64,000 nucleotides of DNA, from positions 248,001-312,000 of the forward strand of contig NZ_LZSV01000016.1 in the NCBI RefSeq assembly GCF_001665605.1, written 5' to 3'. The position numbers were made by a program, and so were the translations under genes. Of the stretch, positions 48,941 to 57,888 are shown piece after piece. The stretch is from Mycobacterium sp. 852014-50255_SCH5639931 (GTDB taxonomy: Bacteria > Actinomycetota > Actinomycetes > Mycobacteriales > Mycobacteriaceae). The stretch's first letter is position 1. Every line of letters starts with the position of its first letter. The notes beneath the pieces are model-generated. The model was not told the origin of the DNA. It did no database searches and worked only from the letters and a program-made list of their open reading frames with translations.

Positions 48941-51900
48941 ATGAATCCCTGGGCGCGAAACCCATGGCGTCGATTCAGGCTGCCCCCGCGCCTCGGTTGG
49001 CTCTTCGTCGGCGCATACGGTTTGGCGGCCGCGCTCGTGGTGGCGTCCTCGATCGGCGGCTGGGAGGGCGCCTACGCAACCCGACCGGTCGACGAAATCG
49101 CCCTGGCTGTCTGCCTGCTGTTCGGGGCGGGGTGTGCCGGCTACGCGGCCCGGTCGGCGGCCGGGCGGCACAGGGCCGGATGGCTGGCAATGGTGACGGC
49201 CCAGCTGGGCTGGGCGGCGGGCGAGGTCATCTGGGCCGTGTACGACGTGCGTCCGAAACTGGCCCACGCCACCCATCCCGCCGCCGCGGAGATCGTGCTG
49301 TTGCTATGGCCGTTCGGCGCCTATGCATCGTTGGTGCTGTTGTCGCGCTTCTCGCGACAAAGCCCGCGGCGACTGGTGCTAGACGGCCTCATCGTGGCGA
49401 CGTCGCTGTTCGTCGTGTCATGGGTCTTCGTCCTCGACAAACAGCTGCGCGAGGACAGCGGCTCCCGGGCGACGACGGTCGCCGAAGTCTTCAACGACGT
49501 CCTCCTGCTGACGACCGCGATCCTGATGCTTTCCCGGGTTCGTCGCGGCGACCCGCCGAGCCGCAACCTGCTGGCCGGGGGCGTGACGACGATCAGCATT
49601 GCCGACATCGCGATGGTGTTCAAGAGCGGGATCGGCAGCTACCAGGTCAGCGATCTCGTGGACCTCGGCAGAGTGGGCGGGCTCGCCATGATCGCGCTCG
49701 CCGCGCTGTCGAGCGTCTACGAGGTCCCGGTGCCGGGGGCGCGTGACGACGAAATACGGTCGCGCACCCGGCTGTGGCTGCCGTACCTGCCGCTGCTGGT
49801 GGCCGCCGCAGTTGGGCTGACCCGCGCGGTCAGGTTGATGGCGCACGGACCTCTGCTGATCGCGCTGGGGATCCTGGTGGCCGCGGTACTCGTCCGGCAG
49901 TTCGTCATGCTGATGGAGAACCAGAGATTACTGTCCGAGGTGGCGCGGGAAGCATTCCGTGACAGCCTGACGGGGCTGGCCAATCGGGCCTACTTCCTCG
50001 ATCGGCTCGAGCAGACCGTCGCCCGGCGAAGCTGCGAAATTTCGCCCATAGCGGTGTTGTGCCTCGACCTCGACAACTTCAAATCGGTCAACGACGCCCT
50101 CGGCCACCCTGCCGGTGACGAATTGCTGATCCGGGTCGCCGGGCGGCTCACCGCCGCCTTGGACGAAAAGTGCGTCACCGCTCGCCTCGGTGGTGATGAG
50201 TTCGCCGTGCTCATCGAGGGGTCCGTCGAGGAATCACAAGCGGCGGCGAATCGAGTTCTCGAGGCGTTCAACGCCCCAATTCTGGTCGATGGCGTTCCGA
50301 TACCGGTCCGACCGAGTGTCGGTTACACGGTGGCCACCGCATCGTCGGACTGCAGCGTCGAGCAGCTCCTCAGGCATGCCGACCTGGCCATGTACACCGC
50401 TAAACGTGAAGGTGGACAATGCATTCGGAGCTTCGTGCCGGATCTGTCCCTCTCGCTCTCGACCCCGCAGCTGGCTGGACCCGCCCCGGCGGCAGTGGAG
50501 GTCGCTGAGCCGAGTGCCGCACCGATGCTCCGGCGGGCCGCTGACGTAGGGACGGTGCAACCGCAGGAAGGTATCGACGGCATCCGGTGGCCCCCGACTG
50601 CGATCCGGATCGCTTTGGCCCTCTTGATGATTGGCGTGGTCGCCTTCACCGCGACCAGCGCCCTCCACCCGGATGCCAGCCACAGCGTCTTTTTCGCCAA
50701 ATCCCTGTACTCGGCGTTGAACCTGCTGGCGGCCGGGTTGATCGCCGTTCGCGCATACCGCCTCAAGGCCGATCGCCTTGCGTGGTCTTTGATCGCGGCG
50801 GGCATGGCGTTGTCGGCGCTCGGTGACGTCGCCTATGCCTTATGGGTCCCGAACGCCCACTCGCCCTCGGTTGCCGATCCCGAATACCTGGCGTTCTATC
50901 CGTTCGTCTATGCGGGGATTCTGCTGCTGATGCAATCGCGTCTGAAGCGGGTGCCGATGCCCATCCGACTCGATTCCCTGGTGTGCGCGTTGGCCGTCGC
51001 CGCGCTGGCCGCGGCGCTGCGGGCCGGGCCCATGCATGCCGCCGCCGCACGGACACCCGCGACCGTGCTGGTGGGTCTGGTCTACCCGTGGGGCGATCTG
51101 GTCCTGCTGGCGCTGGCCGTCGGCATGCTGCCAATCCTCGGCTGGCGCAGCGAGTTTCGCTGGGGGTTTCTTGTGGTCGGGCTGGTTGGCTTCGCGGTCG
51201 CCGACACGGCCTACCTCTTTCAAACATCTGCGGGCTCATACCGGGTCGGCACCACGCTGGACGCGCTCTGGCCGGCTTCGTCGCTGCTGGTGGCGATGGC
51301 CAGCTGGGCGCGATGGTCGTCGGCGGCGCCGGCGCCCCGGCGTGGACTCAGCTCCTACGCGGTTCCGGTGACCTGCACCGTCGTAGCACTGGGCGTCGCC
51401 ATCCTGGGGCACGATTCGCGGCTCGCGTCGACGCTCGCCGCACTGAGCCTCGTTGCGGTCGCCGCCCGATTCTCGGTGACCTTCCGGGATATCAGCATGC
51501 TGGCCGAAAGCCACAAGCAGGCTATGACGGACGAATTGACCACCCTGCCCAATCGGCGATCGCTGGCGACGGCGCTGACCGAGCTGTCGGCTTCCGCGTC
51601 ACCCGTCAGGACGTCGTCGAATCGTGCGCTGCTGTTGCTGAATCTTAATAAGCTGCGGGAGATCAACGACTCCGTCGGTCGCCACTTCGGCGATGAGCTG
51701 GTGTGGCACATCGCAAACCGACTGGCGCACAGCGTTCGTCGCGATGATCTGCTTGCGCGCGTGAGCGACGAGGAATTCGCCATCCTGCTCGGTGAGGGAT
51801 CGGATCTCGTCGCCGCACGCGCCCAGGCGGGTCGGTTGCTCGAAGGTGTCAGCATCCCATTCGAACTCGACGCCATCAGCGTGCAGATCGATGCGTCCAT

Positions 51901-52846
51901 CGCCATCGCGCTCTACCCGGATCATTGCGACCATCCGCAAGAGCTGTTGAATCGCGCCGAGGCGGCGATCCCGCACGCCAAGTCCGCCCTCAGCAGGATC
52001 GCGGTGTACGAGTCCGCCTTCGAGATTGACCGTGACCACGACCCCAACCTCGTCGGGGAGCTACGGGCCGCGCTGATCGATGGCGATCAGTTGACGGTGC
52101 ACTACCAGCCCAAGGTGAATGCGAGCGACGGAGCCGTCCACAGCGTCGAGGCGCTGCTGCGCTGGCAGCATCCCACCCGCGGGTTGCTGCTGCCGGAGGA
52201 ATTCCTTCCGGCCGCCGAGCGGGCCGGTCTGATGCGCACGGTCGCCCATCGCACCATCAACGCCACGCTCGAGCAGATTCGGTCCTGGCGCGACCACGGC
52301 ATTCCGCTGACCGTCGCGGTGAACCTGTCGACGACGAATTTGCTCGACCTCGACCTCGCGGTCACCATCGAGCGACTGCTTCGGGTCCACGGCCTACCGC
52401 CCGAGGCGCTGATCGTCGAGATCACCGAGAGCGCCCTCGTCGACTCGGACCGCTCCCGCAACACCGTCGCCGCCCTGCAGCTTCTCGGCGTTCGCATCTC
52501 GCTGGACGACTACGGCACCGGATGGTCGTCGCTGGCGCGCCTGCAGGACGTCTCGGTCGACGAGCTCAAACTCGACAGGCGATTCGTGGCGCGGCTGGCC
52601 CAGGACCCGCGATCGGTTGCCATCGTGCAGTCCACCGTGGACTTGGCGCACAACCTGGGCGCCGACCTCGTCGCCGAGGGGGTCGAAGACGAGGCAACAC
52701 TGAGTGCGCTGCGCGGCTACGGCTGCACCATCACCCAGGGGTTCGTGCACAGCGCGCCGTTGCCGCCGGACGAACTGCAACGCTGGATCACGACCAGGAG
52801 CGCGATCGCGGGCGTCGGATCCGAGCGATCGGCTGTGACGGATTGA
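48941..52846 (+). CDS. Membrane c-di-GMP protein: TM-GGDEF-TM-GGDEF-EAL
   Basis: A 1301-residue protein from two homologous halves plus an EAL domain. Half 1: ~8 membrane segments (18-310), a short linker and GGDEF (LGGDEF ~416-420), catalytically canonical with no RxxD I-site. Half 2: ~8 membrane segments (~550-830) and a GGDEF-fold whose motif is SDEEF (~942-946), hence inactive, but with RRDD five residues before it (I-site form). EAL domain: EALLRW (~1070), NLSTTN, EITESAL, LDDYGTGWSS, KLDRRFV and AEGVED, so all key residues are present. It should both make and degrade c-di-GMP. GTG/ATG choice: ATG at 48941. Confidence 0.92.
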   Translation: MNPWARNPWRRFRLPPRLGWLFVGAYGLAAALVVASSIGGWEGAYATRPVDEIALAVCLLFGAGCAGYAARSAAGRHRAGWLAMVTAQLGWAAGEVIWAVYDVRPKLAHATHPAAAEIVLLLWPFGAYASLVLLSRFSRQSPRRLVLDGLIVATSLFVVSWVFVLDKQLREDSGSRATTVAEVFNDVLLLTTAILMLSRVRRGDPPSRNLLAGGVTTISIADIAMVFKSGIGSYQVSDLVDLGRVGGLAMIALAALSSVYEVPVPGARDDEIRSRTRLWLPYLPLLVAAAVGLTRAVRLMAHGPLLIALGILVAAVLVRQFVMLMENQRLLSEVAREAFRDSLTGLANRAYFLDRLEQTVARRSCEISPIAVLCLDLDNFKSVNDALGHPAGDELLIRVAGRLTAALDEKCVTARLGGDEFAVLIEGSVEESQAAANRVLEAFNAPILVDGVPIPVRPSVGYTVATASSDCSVEQLLRHADLAMYTAKREGGQCIRSFVPDLSLSLSTPQLAGPAPAAVEVAEPSAAPMLRRAADVGTVQPQEGIDGIRWPPTAIRIALALLMIGVVAFTATSALHPDASHSVFFAKSLYSALNLLAAGLIAVRAYRLKADRLAWSLIAAGMALSALGDVAYALWVPNAHSPSVADPEYLAFYPFVYAGILLLMQSRLKRVPMPIRLDSLVCALAVAALAAALRAGPMHAAAARTPATVLVGLVYPWGDLVLLALAVGMLPILGWRSEFRWGFLVVGLVGFAVADTAYLFQTSAGSYRVGTTLDALWPASSLLVAMASWARWSSAAPAPRRGLSSYAVPVTCTVVALGVAILGHDSRLASTLAALSLVAVAARFSVTFRDISMLAESHKQAMTDELTTLPNRRSLATALTELSASASPVRTSSNRALLLLNLNKLREINDSVGRHFGDELVWHIANRLAHSVRRDDLLARVSDEEFAILLGEGSDLVAARAQAGRLLEGVSIPFELDAISVQIDASIAIALYPDHCDHPQELLNRAEAAIPHAKSALSRIAVYESAFEIDRDHDPNLVGELRAALIDGDQLTVHYQPKVNASDGAVHSVEALLRWQHPTRGLLLPEEFLPAAERAGLMRTVAHRTINATLEQIRSWRDHGIPLTVAVNLSTTNLLDLDLAVTIERLLRVHGLPPEALIVEITESALVDSDRSRNTVAALQLLGVRISLDDYGTGWSSLARLQDVSVDELKLDRRFVARLAQDPRSVAIVQSTVDLAHNLGADLVAEGVEDEATLSALRGYGCTITQGFVHSAPLPPDELQRWITTRSAIAGVGSERSAVTD

Positions 52847-52850
52847 CCGG

Positions 52851-53882
52851 TTAGAACAACTCCTTTGCCAGCAACTCCAGGGTCAGCACCCGTGCCGGCG
52901 CGGTGGCCGGATCGGTGCCGCGGCGGGCCGAGGCGACCGGGTGCACCATCACCTCGTCGACGTCGAACCGCTGCGCAAGCGCCCGCAACTGGTCGGCGGC
53001 CTCGGCCGGTGTACCCAGGACCGCCCGTTGCAGCCCGCTCTGCACGATGTGCTCCTGCTGTGGCGTCAGCTCGGCGCCTTGCGCTTCCTCGACCAGGGGC
53101 ACCGGGCCGAGGGGCTGTCCGGTGCGCAGCTTCGCCATGATCTGCAGGTTGGGCAGCATCAATGCCGTTGCCTCGTCGCGTGTTTCGGCCACCGCGGCGT
53201 TCACCGTCAGGAAAGTCACCGGTTCGGGCGTTAGGGCGCTGGGCCTGAATCGGGAGCGATAGAGCTCGAGCGCCTCTTCGGTTCCGGTGCCCGAGAAGTG
53301 ATGCGCGAAGACGTACGGCAGCCCCTTGGCGGCGGCCAGGTGTGCCGAATACATCGACGAGCCCAACAGCCACAGGCGCGGCTCACCGGCCGCCGCCGGG
53401 GTCGCCTTGAGGCGATAGTCCCCCGAGCGCAGCGGCACCACCACGCCGCGCGCGCTCATCAGCGCCGCCACGTCGTCGAGATACTCCGGAAAGTTTTCGA
53501 TGTCACGGTCGTCCCGGCCGCTACGCAGCGCGTAGGAGGTCACCGGGTCGGACCCGGGCGCCCGGCCGATGCCCAGGTCGATGCGGCCCGGGGCGGCGGC
53601 CTCCAGCAGCGCGAACTGCTCGGCCACCGCCAGCGGCGCGTGATTCGGCAGCATCACACCCCCGGATCCCAGCCGCACCTGCGTGGTCTGCGCGGCCAGA
53701 TAGGCGATCAGGACCGGCGGGCTGGTGGCGCCGACGGACGGCATGTTGTGGTGCTCGGCGACCCAGTAGCGCGTGAAACCCAGGCGATCCGCGGCCTGTG
53801 CCAGCTGCACGGTCGCGGCGAGCGCATCGCTGGTCGTCTGGTCAGTGCGCACCGGGACGAGATCAAGGACGGAAAGACGCAC
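52851..53882 (-). CDS. Luciferase-like (LLM) flavin-dependent oxidoreductase
   Basis: A 343-residue LLM-class protein, MsnO8-type (alternative-class luciferase). Motifs are VRLSVLDLVPVRTDQT, RYWVAEHHNMPSVGATSPPVLIAYLA, VRLGSGGVMLPNHAPL and GRIDLGIGRAPGSD. The flavin is probably FMN; substrate unknown. The GTG at 53882 fits the family start (xRLSVLDLVP). Upstream sequence up to 54035 is open but does not look coding. It is convergent with the GGDEF/EAL gene (4-bp gap) and probably cotranscribed with the upstream FAD monooxygenase. Confidence 0.85.
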   Translation of the reverse strand: MRLSVLDLVPVRTDQTTSDALAATVQLAQAADRLGFTRYWVAEHHNMPSVGATSPPVLIAYLAAQTTQVRLGSGGVMLPNHAPLAVAEQFALLEAAAPGRIDLGIGRAPGSDPVTSYALRSGRDDRDIENFPEYLDDVAALMSARGVVVPLRSGDYRLKATPAAAGEPRLWLLGSSMYSAHLAAAKGLPYVFAHHFSGTGTEEALELYRSRFRPSALTPEPVTFLTVNAAVAETRDEATALMLPNLQIMAKLRTGQPLGPVPLVEEAQGAELTPQQEHIVQSGLQRAVLGTPAEAADQLRALAQRFDVDEVMVHPVASARRGTDPATAPARVLTLELLAKELF

Positions 53883-53923
53883 GTTCGCGTCAACGCCTGA
53901 TGGCGTGCGAACGTTCCCGGGCG

Positions 53924-55060
53924 TCAGTGGTCCTTCGTAATTGAGTAATCCTTCAGCGTGATCGAACTGACGATGCGGTCGAAGACCTCCTGCGGGATCG
54001 GCGCCCCGCCCGGAATGTTGTCGACGACCAGCCATTGGTTGCGCTTGACGTAGTCGTTGAACTCTTTGTGGTAGTTGGCGAAGCCGAGTTCGTAGTCATC
54101 ACCCGCCGTGACGAGCTCGCCGGCCAGGATGTAGGCGCCCAGGAGGGCGACGCTGGTTCCCTGGCCCGACAACGGCGAACAGCAATATCCGGCATCACCG
54201 ACCAGCGCCACCCGGCCCTTCGACCAGCGATCCATCTTGATCTGAGACATCTCGTCGAAGTAGAAATCCGGTGCGCCGCGCATGTATTCCAGCAGTTGGG
54301 GACGCACCCACCCGTCGTCGGCGATCCGCCGCTCCAGCTCGGCGAACTGCGCCTCGGTATCGAGGTAGTCGATGCGCAGGTCGGTGTCCATGAAACCCAG
54401 CATGGCCCGGGCCTCACTGTTGTTGCGGGCGCTGTACACCCCGGCCATCGTGGAGTCCCCGTAATGCCAGGTCTGCCAATAGTCCAGGTCGAGGAAATTG
54501 GGCACGGTGAAGATCGCCGCGTAAGTGCCCAACCGCTCGATGAATTGGTCCTCGGGGCCGAACACCAATCGGCGCACGTTCGAGTGCAGCCCGTCTGCCC
54601 CGACGACCAGGTCGAAGCTGCGCGCAGGGGCACGTTCGAAGGTCACGTTGACGGCTGCGCCGTCGTCCTCCAAGCCGGTGATGGTGTCATCGAAGATGTA
54701 TTCGGCCGTCCATTGGCTTGCGCCGTACAGCAATTCGACGAGGTCGTCACGCAAGAGCTCGATATCGAGGCTGTCGATGGGCCCGCCGGTGGGCGTCGAC
54801 TCCGTGTCGCGGGAGAGCTCGTTGCCGTCGCGGTCGACGACGGAAGCGCCGCGAATTTGTGTCTTCCGTTTTTGGGCGGCGGCCAGCAGCCCCATGCGTT
54901 CCAGCACTCCCAGCGCCGGCCCGCGCACGTCGATCGCCTGACCGCCCGGCCGCGGCCCGGGGTGGCGCTCCACCACGGTGACCGAATAACCGTGCCGTCC
55001 AAGCCAATAAGCCGCCGTTGCACCGGCCACGCTGGCGCCGGAAATCAGAACGTCAGTCAC
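53924..55060 (-). CDS. FAD-dependent monooxygenase (PHBH type)
   Basis: A 378-residue flavoprotein (counterpart of Rv1260). The N-terminal FAD site is [19 protein letters not shown] with the ribose-binding Glu in [10 protein letters not shown]. The second motif is [13 protein letters not shown], and [16 protein letters not shown] is the FAD/Asp site. It hydroxylates an aromatic substrate with NAD(P)H; the substrate is unknown. The ATG overlaps the stop of the UDG gene by four bases (ATGA), giving an operon udgB - monooxygenase. Confidence 0.9.
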   Translation of the reverse strand: MTDVLISGASVAGATAAYWLGRHGYSVTVVERHPGPRPGGQAIDVRGPALGVLERMGLLAAAQKRKTQIRGASVVDRDGNELSRDTESTPTGGPIDSLDIELLRDDLVELLYGASQWTAEYIFDDTITGLEDDGAAVNVTFERAPARSFDLVVGADGLHSNVRRLVFGPEDQFIERLGTYAAIFTVPNFLDLDYWQTWHYGDSTMAGVYSARNNSEARAMLGFMDTDLRIDYLDTEAQFAELERRIADDGWVRPQLLEYMRGAPDFYFDEMSQIKMDRWSKGRVALVGDAGYCCSPLSGQGTSVALLGAYILAGELVTAGDDYELGFANYHKEFNDYVKRNQWLVVDNIPGGAPIPQEVFDRIVSSITLKDYSITKDH

Positions 55061-55869
55061 TTAATCCCTGCCAGCCTTTTCGCGTCTCGGAAAACGTCGT
55101 CGAGCATTGCTGGTGTCAACCTACCGGTAAACATGTTTTGCTGGCTCGGGTGGTAGCAGCCGAGTAACCGCACACCAGGGGCGAATTGCGCCACCACCCC
55201 GTGGCCGAACCGCGGTTTGCGCATGGCGGACGCGCCCGGCAGGCGCAGCGCGATCTGCCAGGCGAAGCCGCCCAACGCCACGATCGTGCGCACATGATCG
55301 GACACCAGCCGCCATTCGGCCTCCAGCCACGGCCAGCAGGTGTCGCGCTCCGCCGGCGTCGGGGCGTTGGCCGGGGGCGCACACCGCACCGGTGCCGCGA
55401 TGCGAATCCCATTGGCCTGCAACCCATCCGCAGCGTCCACGCTGGTGGGTTGGTTCACCAGCCCGGCTCGGTGCAGCGCCGCGTAAAGCTGATCGCCGGA
55501 CCGGTCACCGGTGAACATGCGTCCCGTCCGGTTGGCCCCGTGCGCGGCGGGCGCCAGCCCGACGATCAACAGCCGCGGTCGCTCCGACCCCCAGCCCGGA
55601 ACGGGCCGGCCCCAATACGGCTGGTCGGCGAACGCGCGGCGCTTGAGGACGGCCACGTCTTCGCGCCATTCGACCAACCGCGGGCAGGCCCGGCAGACGC
55701 TGATCAGGGCGTCGAGCTCGGGGATCGACGCGGCGTGCGGGGCGAGCGCGGCAACCTGTGCGGCGTCGGCGGCCACCGTGGTCTGCGGGGTCGCCGGATC
55801 ACCCGGCCATCCGGTGCCGGGAACCACTGGAGAATCAAACGCCTGGCCGGTACGAGGGTGAGCGAGCAC
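55057..55869 (-). CDS. udgB: Family 5 uracil-DNA glycosylase UdgB
   Basis: A 270-residue DNA repair enzyme, counterpart of Rv1259. Fe-S cysteines are present ([13 protein letters not shown] with two Cys, PVRCAPP, and CW in RDTCWPWLE). The nucleotide-flipping loop is [22 protein letters not shown] and the C-terminal motif is [12 protein letters not shown]. It excises uracil and other damaged bases, including in AT-rich contexts. It is first gene of an operon with the FAD monooxygenase. GTG at 55869 is used; the Tap gene begins divergently 99 bp away. Confidence 0.92.
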   Translation of the reverse strand: MLAHPRTGQAFDSPVVPGTGWPGDPATPQTTVAADAAQVAALAPHAASIPELDALISVCRACPRLVEWREDVAVLKRRAFADQPYWGRPVPGWGSERPRLLIVGLAPAAHGANRTGRMFTGDRSGDQLYAALHRAGLVNQPTSVDAADGLQANGIRIAAPVRCAPPANAPTPAERDTCWPWLEAEWRLVSDHVRTIVALGGFAWQIALRLPGASAMRKPRFGHGVVAQFAPGVRLLGCYHPSQQNMFTGRLTPAMLDDVFRDAKRLAGIK

Positions 55870-55968
55870 ATGAACATCCTGCAGTCAGCCGGTAGGCGCC
55901 GGCCGAACGCCCCGAATATTCAGTGGTCCCGCCGCAAATCAACGGCTAAATTCTCCCCGGGATATTTC

Positions 55969-57222
55969 ATGAGCCATACGAGCCGCGGCCCGGCGTTTCT
56001 GATCCTGTCCGCCACGCTGATGGCGACGGCCGGTACCGGCATCTCGGTGATCGCGTTTCCGTGGCTGGCGTTGCAGCATCACGACCGCGCGCGCGACGCG
56101 TCGATCGTGGCCGCGGCCATGACGCTGCCACTGGTGCTGTCCACCCTGGTCGCCGGCACCGCGGTCGACTTTTTCGGCCGCCGCCGGATTTCGCTCGTTT
56201 CCGACTCACTCTCCGGCGCGGCGGTGAGCGCCGTCCCGCTGACCGCCTGGCTGTTCGGCGCGGGCGCGATGAACGTCGCCGAGCTGGCCGGGTTGGCCTT
56301 CTGCGCGGCCGCCTTCGACCCGGCCGGGGCAACGGCGCGCCAGTCGATGCTGCCCGAGGCCGCCGCCCGCGCGGGCTGGTCGCTGGACCGCACCAACAGC
56401 CTCTACGAGGCGATCCTCAACCTCGGTTTCATGGTGGGCCCCGGCATCGGCGGCTTGATGATCGCCACGGTCGGCGGCGTCAACACCATGTGGGTCACGG
56501 CGGGTTGTTTCGGCTTGTCGCTGTTGGCGATTGGTGCGCTACGGCTCGAGGGCACCGGCAAGCCCCACCACGCGACCCGCCCCGACGGGTTGGTCTCCGG
56601 CATCGTCGAAGGCCTGCGGTTCGTCTGGAGTCTGCGGGTGCTCCGGACGCTCGGGCTGATCGACCTGGCCGTCACCGCGTTGTACCTGCCGATGGAAAGT
56701 GTTTTGTTCCCAAAGTATTTCGCCGACCAGCACCAGCCCGCCCAGTTGGGTTGGGCGCTGATGGCGCTCGCGGTCGGCGGGGTGGCGGGCGCGCTGGGTT
56801 ATGCGGCGCTCTCGAAATACACCCGGCGGCGTACGGCCGTGCTGACGGCGACCCTGACCTTCGGCGCGGCGACGGTGGGCATCGCGTTCCTGCCACCGCT
56901 GCCGGTGATCTTGGTGCTCTGCGCGGTGACCGGCCTGGTCTACGGGCCGATCCAGCCCATCTACAACTACGTCATGCAGACCCGAGCGCCACATCATCTG
57001 CGCGGCAGGGTGGTCGGGGTGATGGCGGGGCTGACCTACGCCGCCGGGCCGTTGGGCCTGCTGGTGGCCGGTCCGCTCGCCGACGCCGCCGGGTTGAACG
57101 TCACCTTCCTGGCGCTGGCGGTGCCGATTCTGCTGATCGGGTTGTTGGCCATACGGCTGCCGTCGCTGCGGGAGTTGGACCGCGCGCCGGAGTTGGAGGC
57201 GAGTCGGCAGTCGCCGCTGTGA
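55969..57222 (+). CDS. tap: Multidrug efflux transporter, Tap type (MFS)
   Basis: A 417-residue major facilitator (counterpart of Rv1258c, Tap). About 12 membrane helices, with the cytosolic loop RRTAVLTATL and a DFFGRRR loop (~68-74). It exports tetracyclines and aminoglycosides in M. tuberculosis, and is WhiB7 controlled there. Start ATG at 55969 (MSHTSRGPAFLILSATLMATAGTG). The upstream ~100 bp is AT-rich for this genome near GGATATTTC and could hold a regulated promoter, but no WhiB7 box was confirmed. Confidence 0.9.
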   Translation: MSHTSRGPAFLILSATLMATAGTGISVIAFPWLALQHHDRARDASIVAAAMTLPLVLSTLVAGTAVDFFGRRRISLVSDSLSGAAVSAVPLTAWLFGAGAMNVAELAGLAFCAAAFDPAGATARQSMLPEAAARAGWSLDRTNSLYEAILNLGFMVGPGIGGLMIATVGGVNTMWVTAGCFGLSLLAIGALRLEGTGKPHHATRPDGLVSGIVEGLRFVWSLRVLRTLGLIDLAVTALYLPMESVLFPKYFADQHQPAQLGWALMALAVGGVAGALGYAALSKYTRRRTAVLTATLTFGAATVGIAFLPPLPVILVLCAVTGLVYGPIQPIYNYVMQTRAPHHLRGRVVGVMAGLTYAAGPLGLLVAGPLADAAGLNVTFLALAVPILLIGLLAIRLPSLRELDRAPELEASRQSPL

Positions 57223-57226
57223 TCCG

Positions 57227-57823
57227 TCAGTCGCCGAGGATCTTGCGCTTTTGCTGCTCGAATTCCTCATCGGTAAGCAGCCCCCGGTCTTTCAGCGCGG
57301 CCAGCCTCTCGAGCCGCTCGATCGGGTCTGCACCCTGTTGGGTCTGCGCCGCCTCCATGGCGCCGAACGCCTGCTGCTGCATCTCGGCTCCGCGCCGCAT
57401 CATCTCCTCCCGGAATGCGGTCGGATCGGCAATGGCTTGGCGGATGACATCGGCCATCGGCATACCCATGACCTGAGCGCCCGCCAGGTCGGGACGGGCT
57501 GAGGTCACGGCGTCGATTGCCACATCGGCCGTGGCGGCCGGCTGGCGGTCCATTTGGACGCGGCTGTGGTCCTTCGGGTCGTAGAGCACCGGCAGTCTCA
57601 TGCCCGGACGCGGTGGGCTCAGCTGAGGTAGCAGCGCGGTGAGGCTGGCCTCGAACGGCGGTTCGGCGTCCGGCGTGACCCGCAAAAGCAGCTTCCAACG
57701 GACTTCGGTGTTGTTAACCAGGTTCGGGTTGCCGATCGTGACGGCAATCGCCGACTGCTCGGCGGAGAGGACGTCCGCAAACGCACGGATGCCGACTTTG
57801 CTGAGATCTCGCCGTCCGAACAT
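57227..57823 (-). CDS. SHOCT-domain protein
   Basis: A 198-residue protein. An N-terminal part (MFGRRDLSKVGIRAFADVLSAEQ, with NNTEVRWKLLLRVTPD) is followed by a helical stretch rich in Met/Gln/Ala. The C-terminal SHOCT motif is ERLERLAALKDRGLLTDEEFEQQKRKIL (~168-196), a short domain common in bacteria. It probably mediates oligomerisation or interactions. No catalytic motif is seen. It ends 4 bases after the convergent tap gene stop. Confidence 0.8.
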   Translation of the reverse strand: MFGRRDLSKVGIRAFADVLSAEQSAIAVTIGNPNLVNNTEVRWKLLLRVTPDAEPPFEASLTALLPQLSPPRPGMRLPVLYDPKDHSRVQMDRQPAATADVAIDAVTSARPDLAGAQVMGMPMADVIRQAIADPTAFREEMMRRGAEMQQQAFGAMEAAQTQQGADPIERLERLAALKDRGLLTDEEFEQQKRKILGD

Positions 57824-57888
57824 CTCTGACCCGACCTTTCGGAGAATCGCCCAACTGTACAGCGCCGATCGGCCCGTAGGATCGGTCC

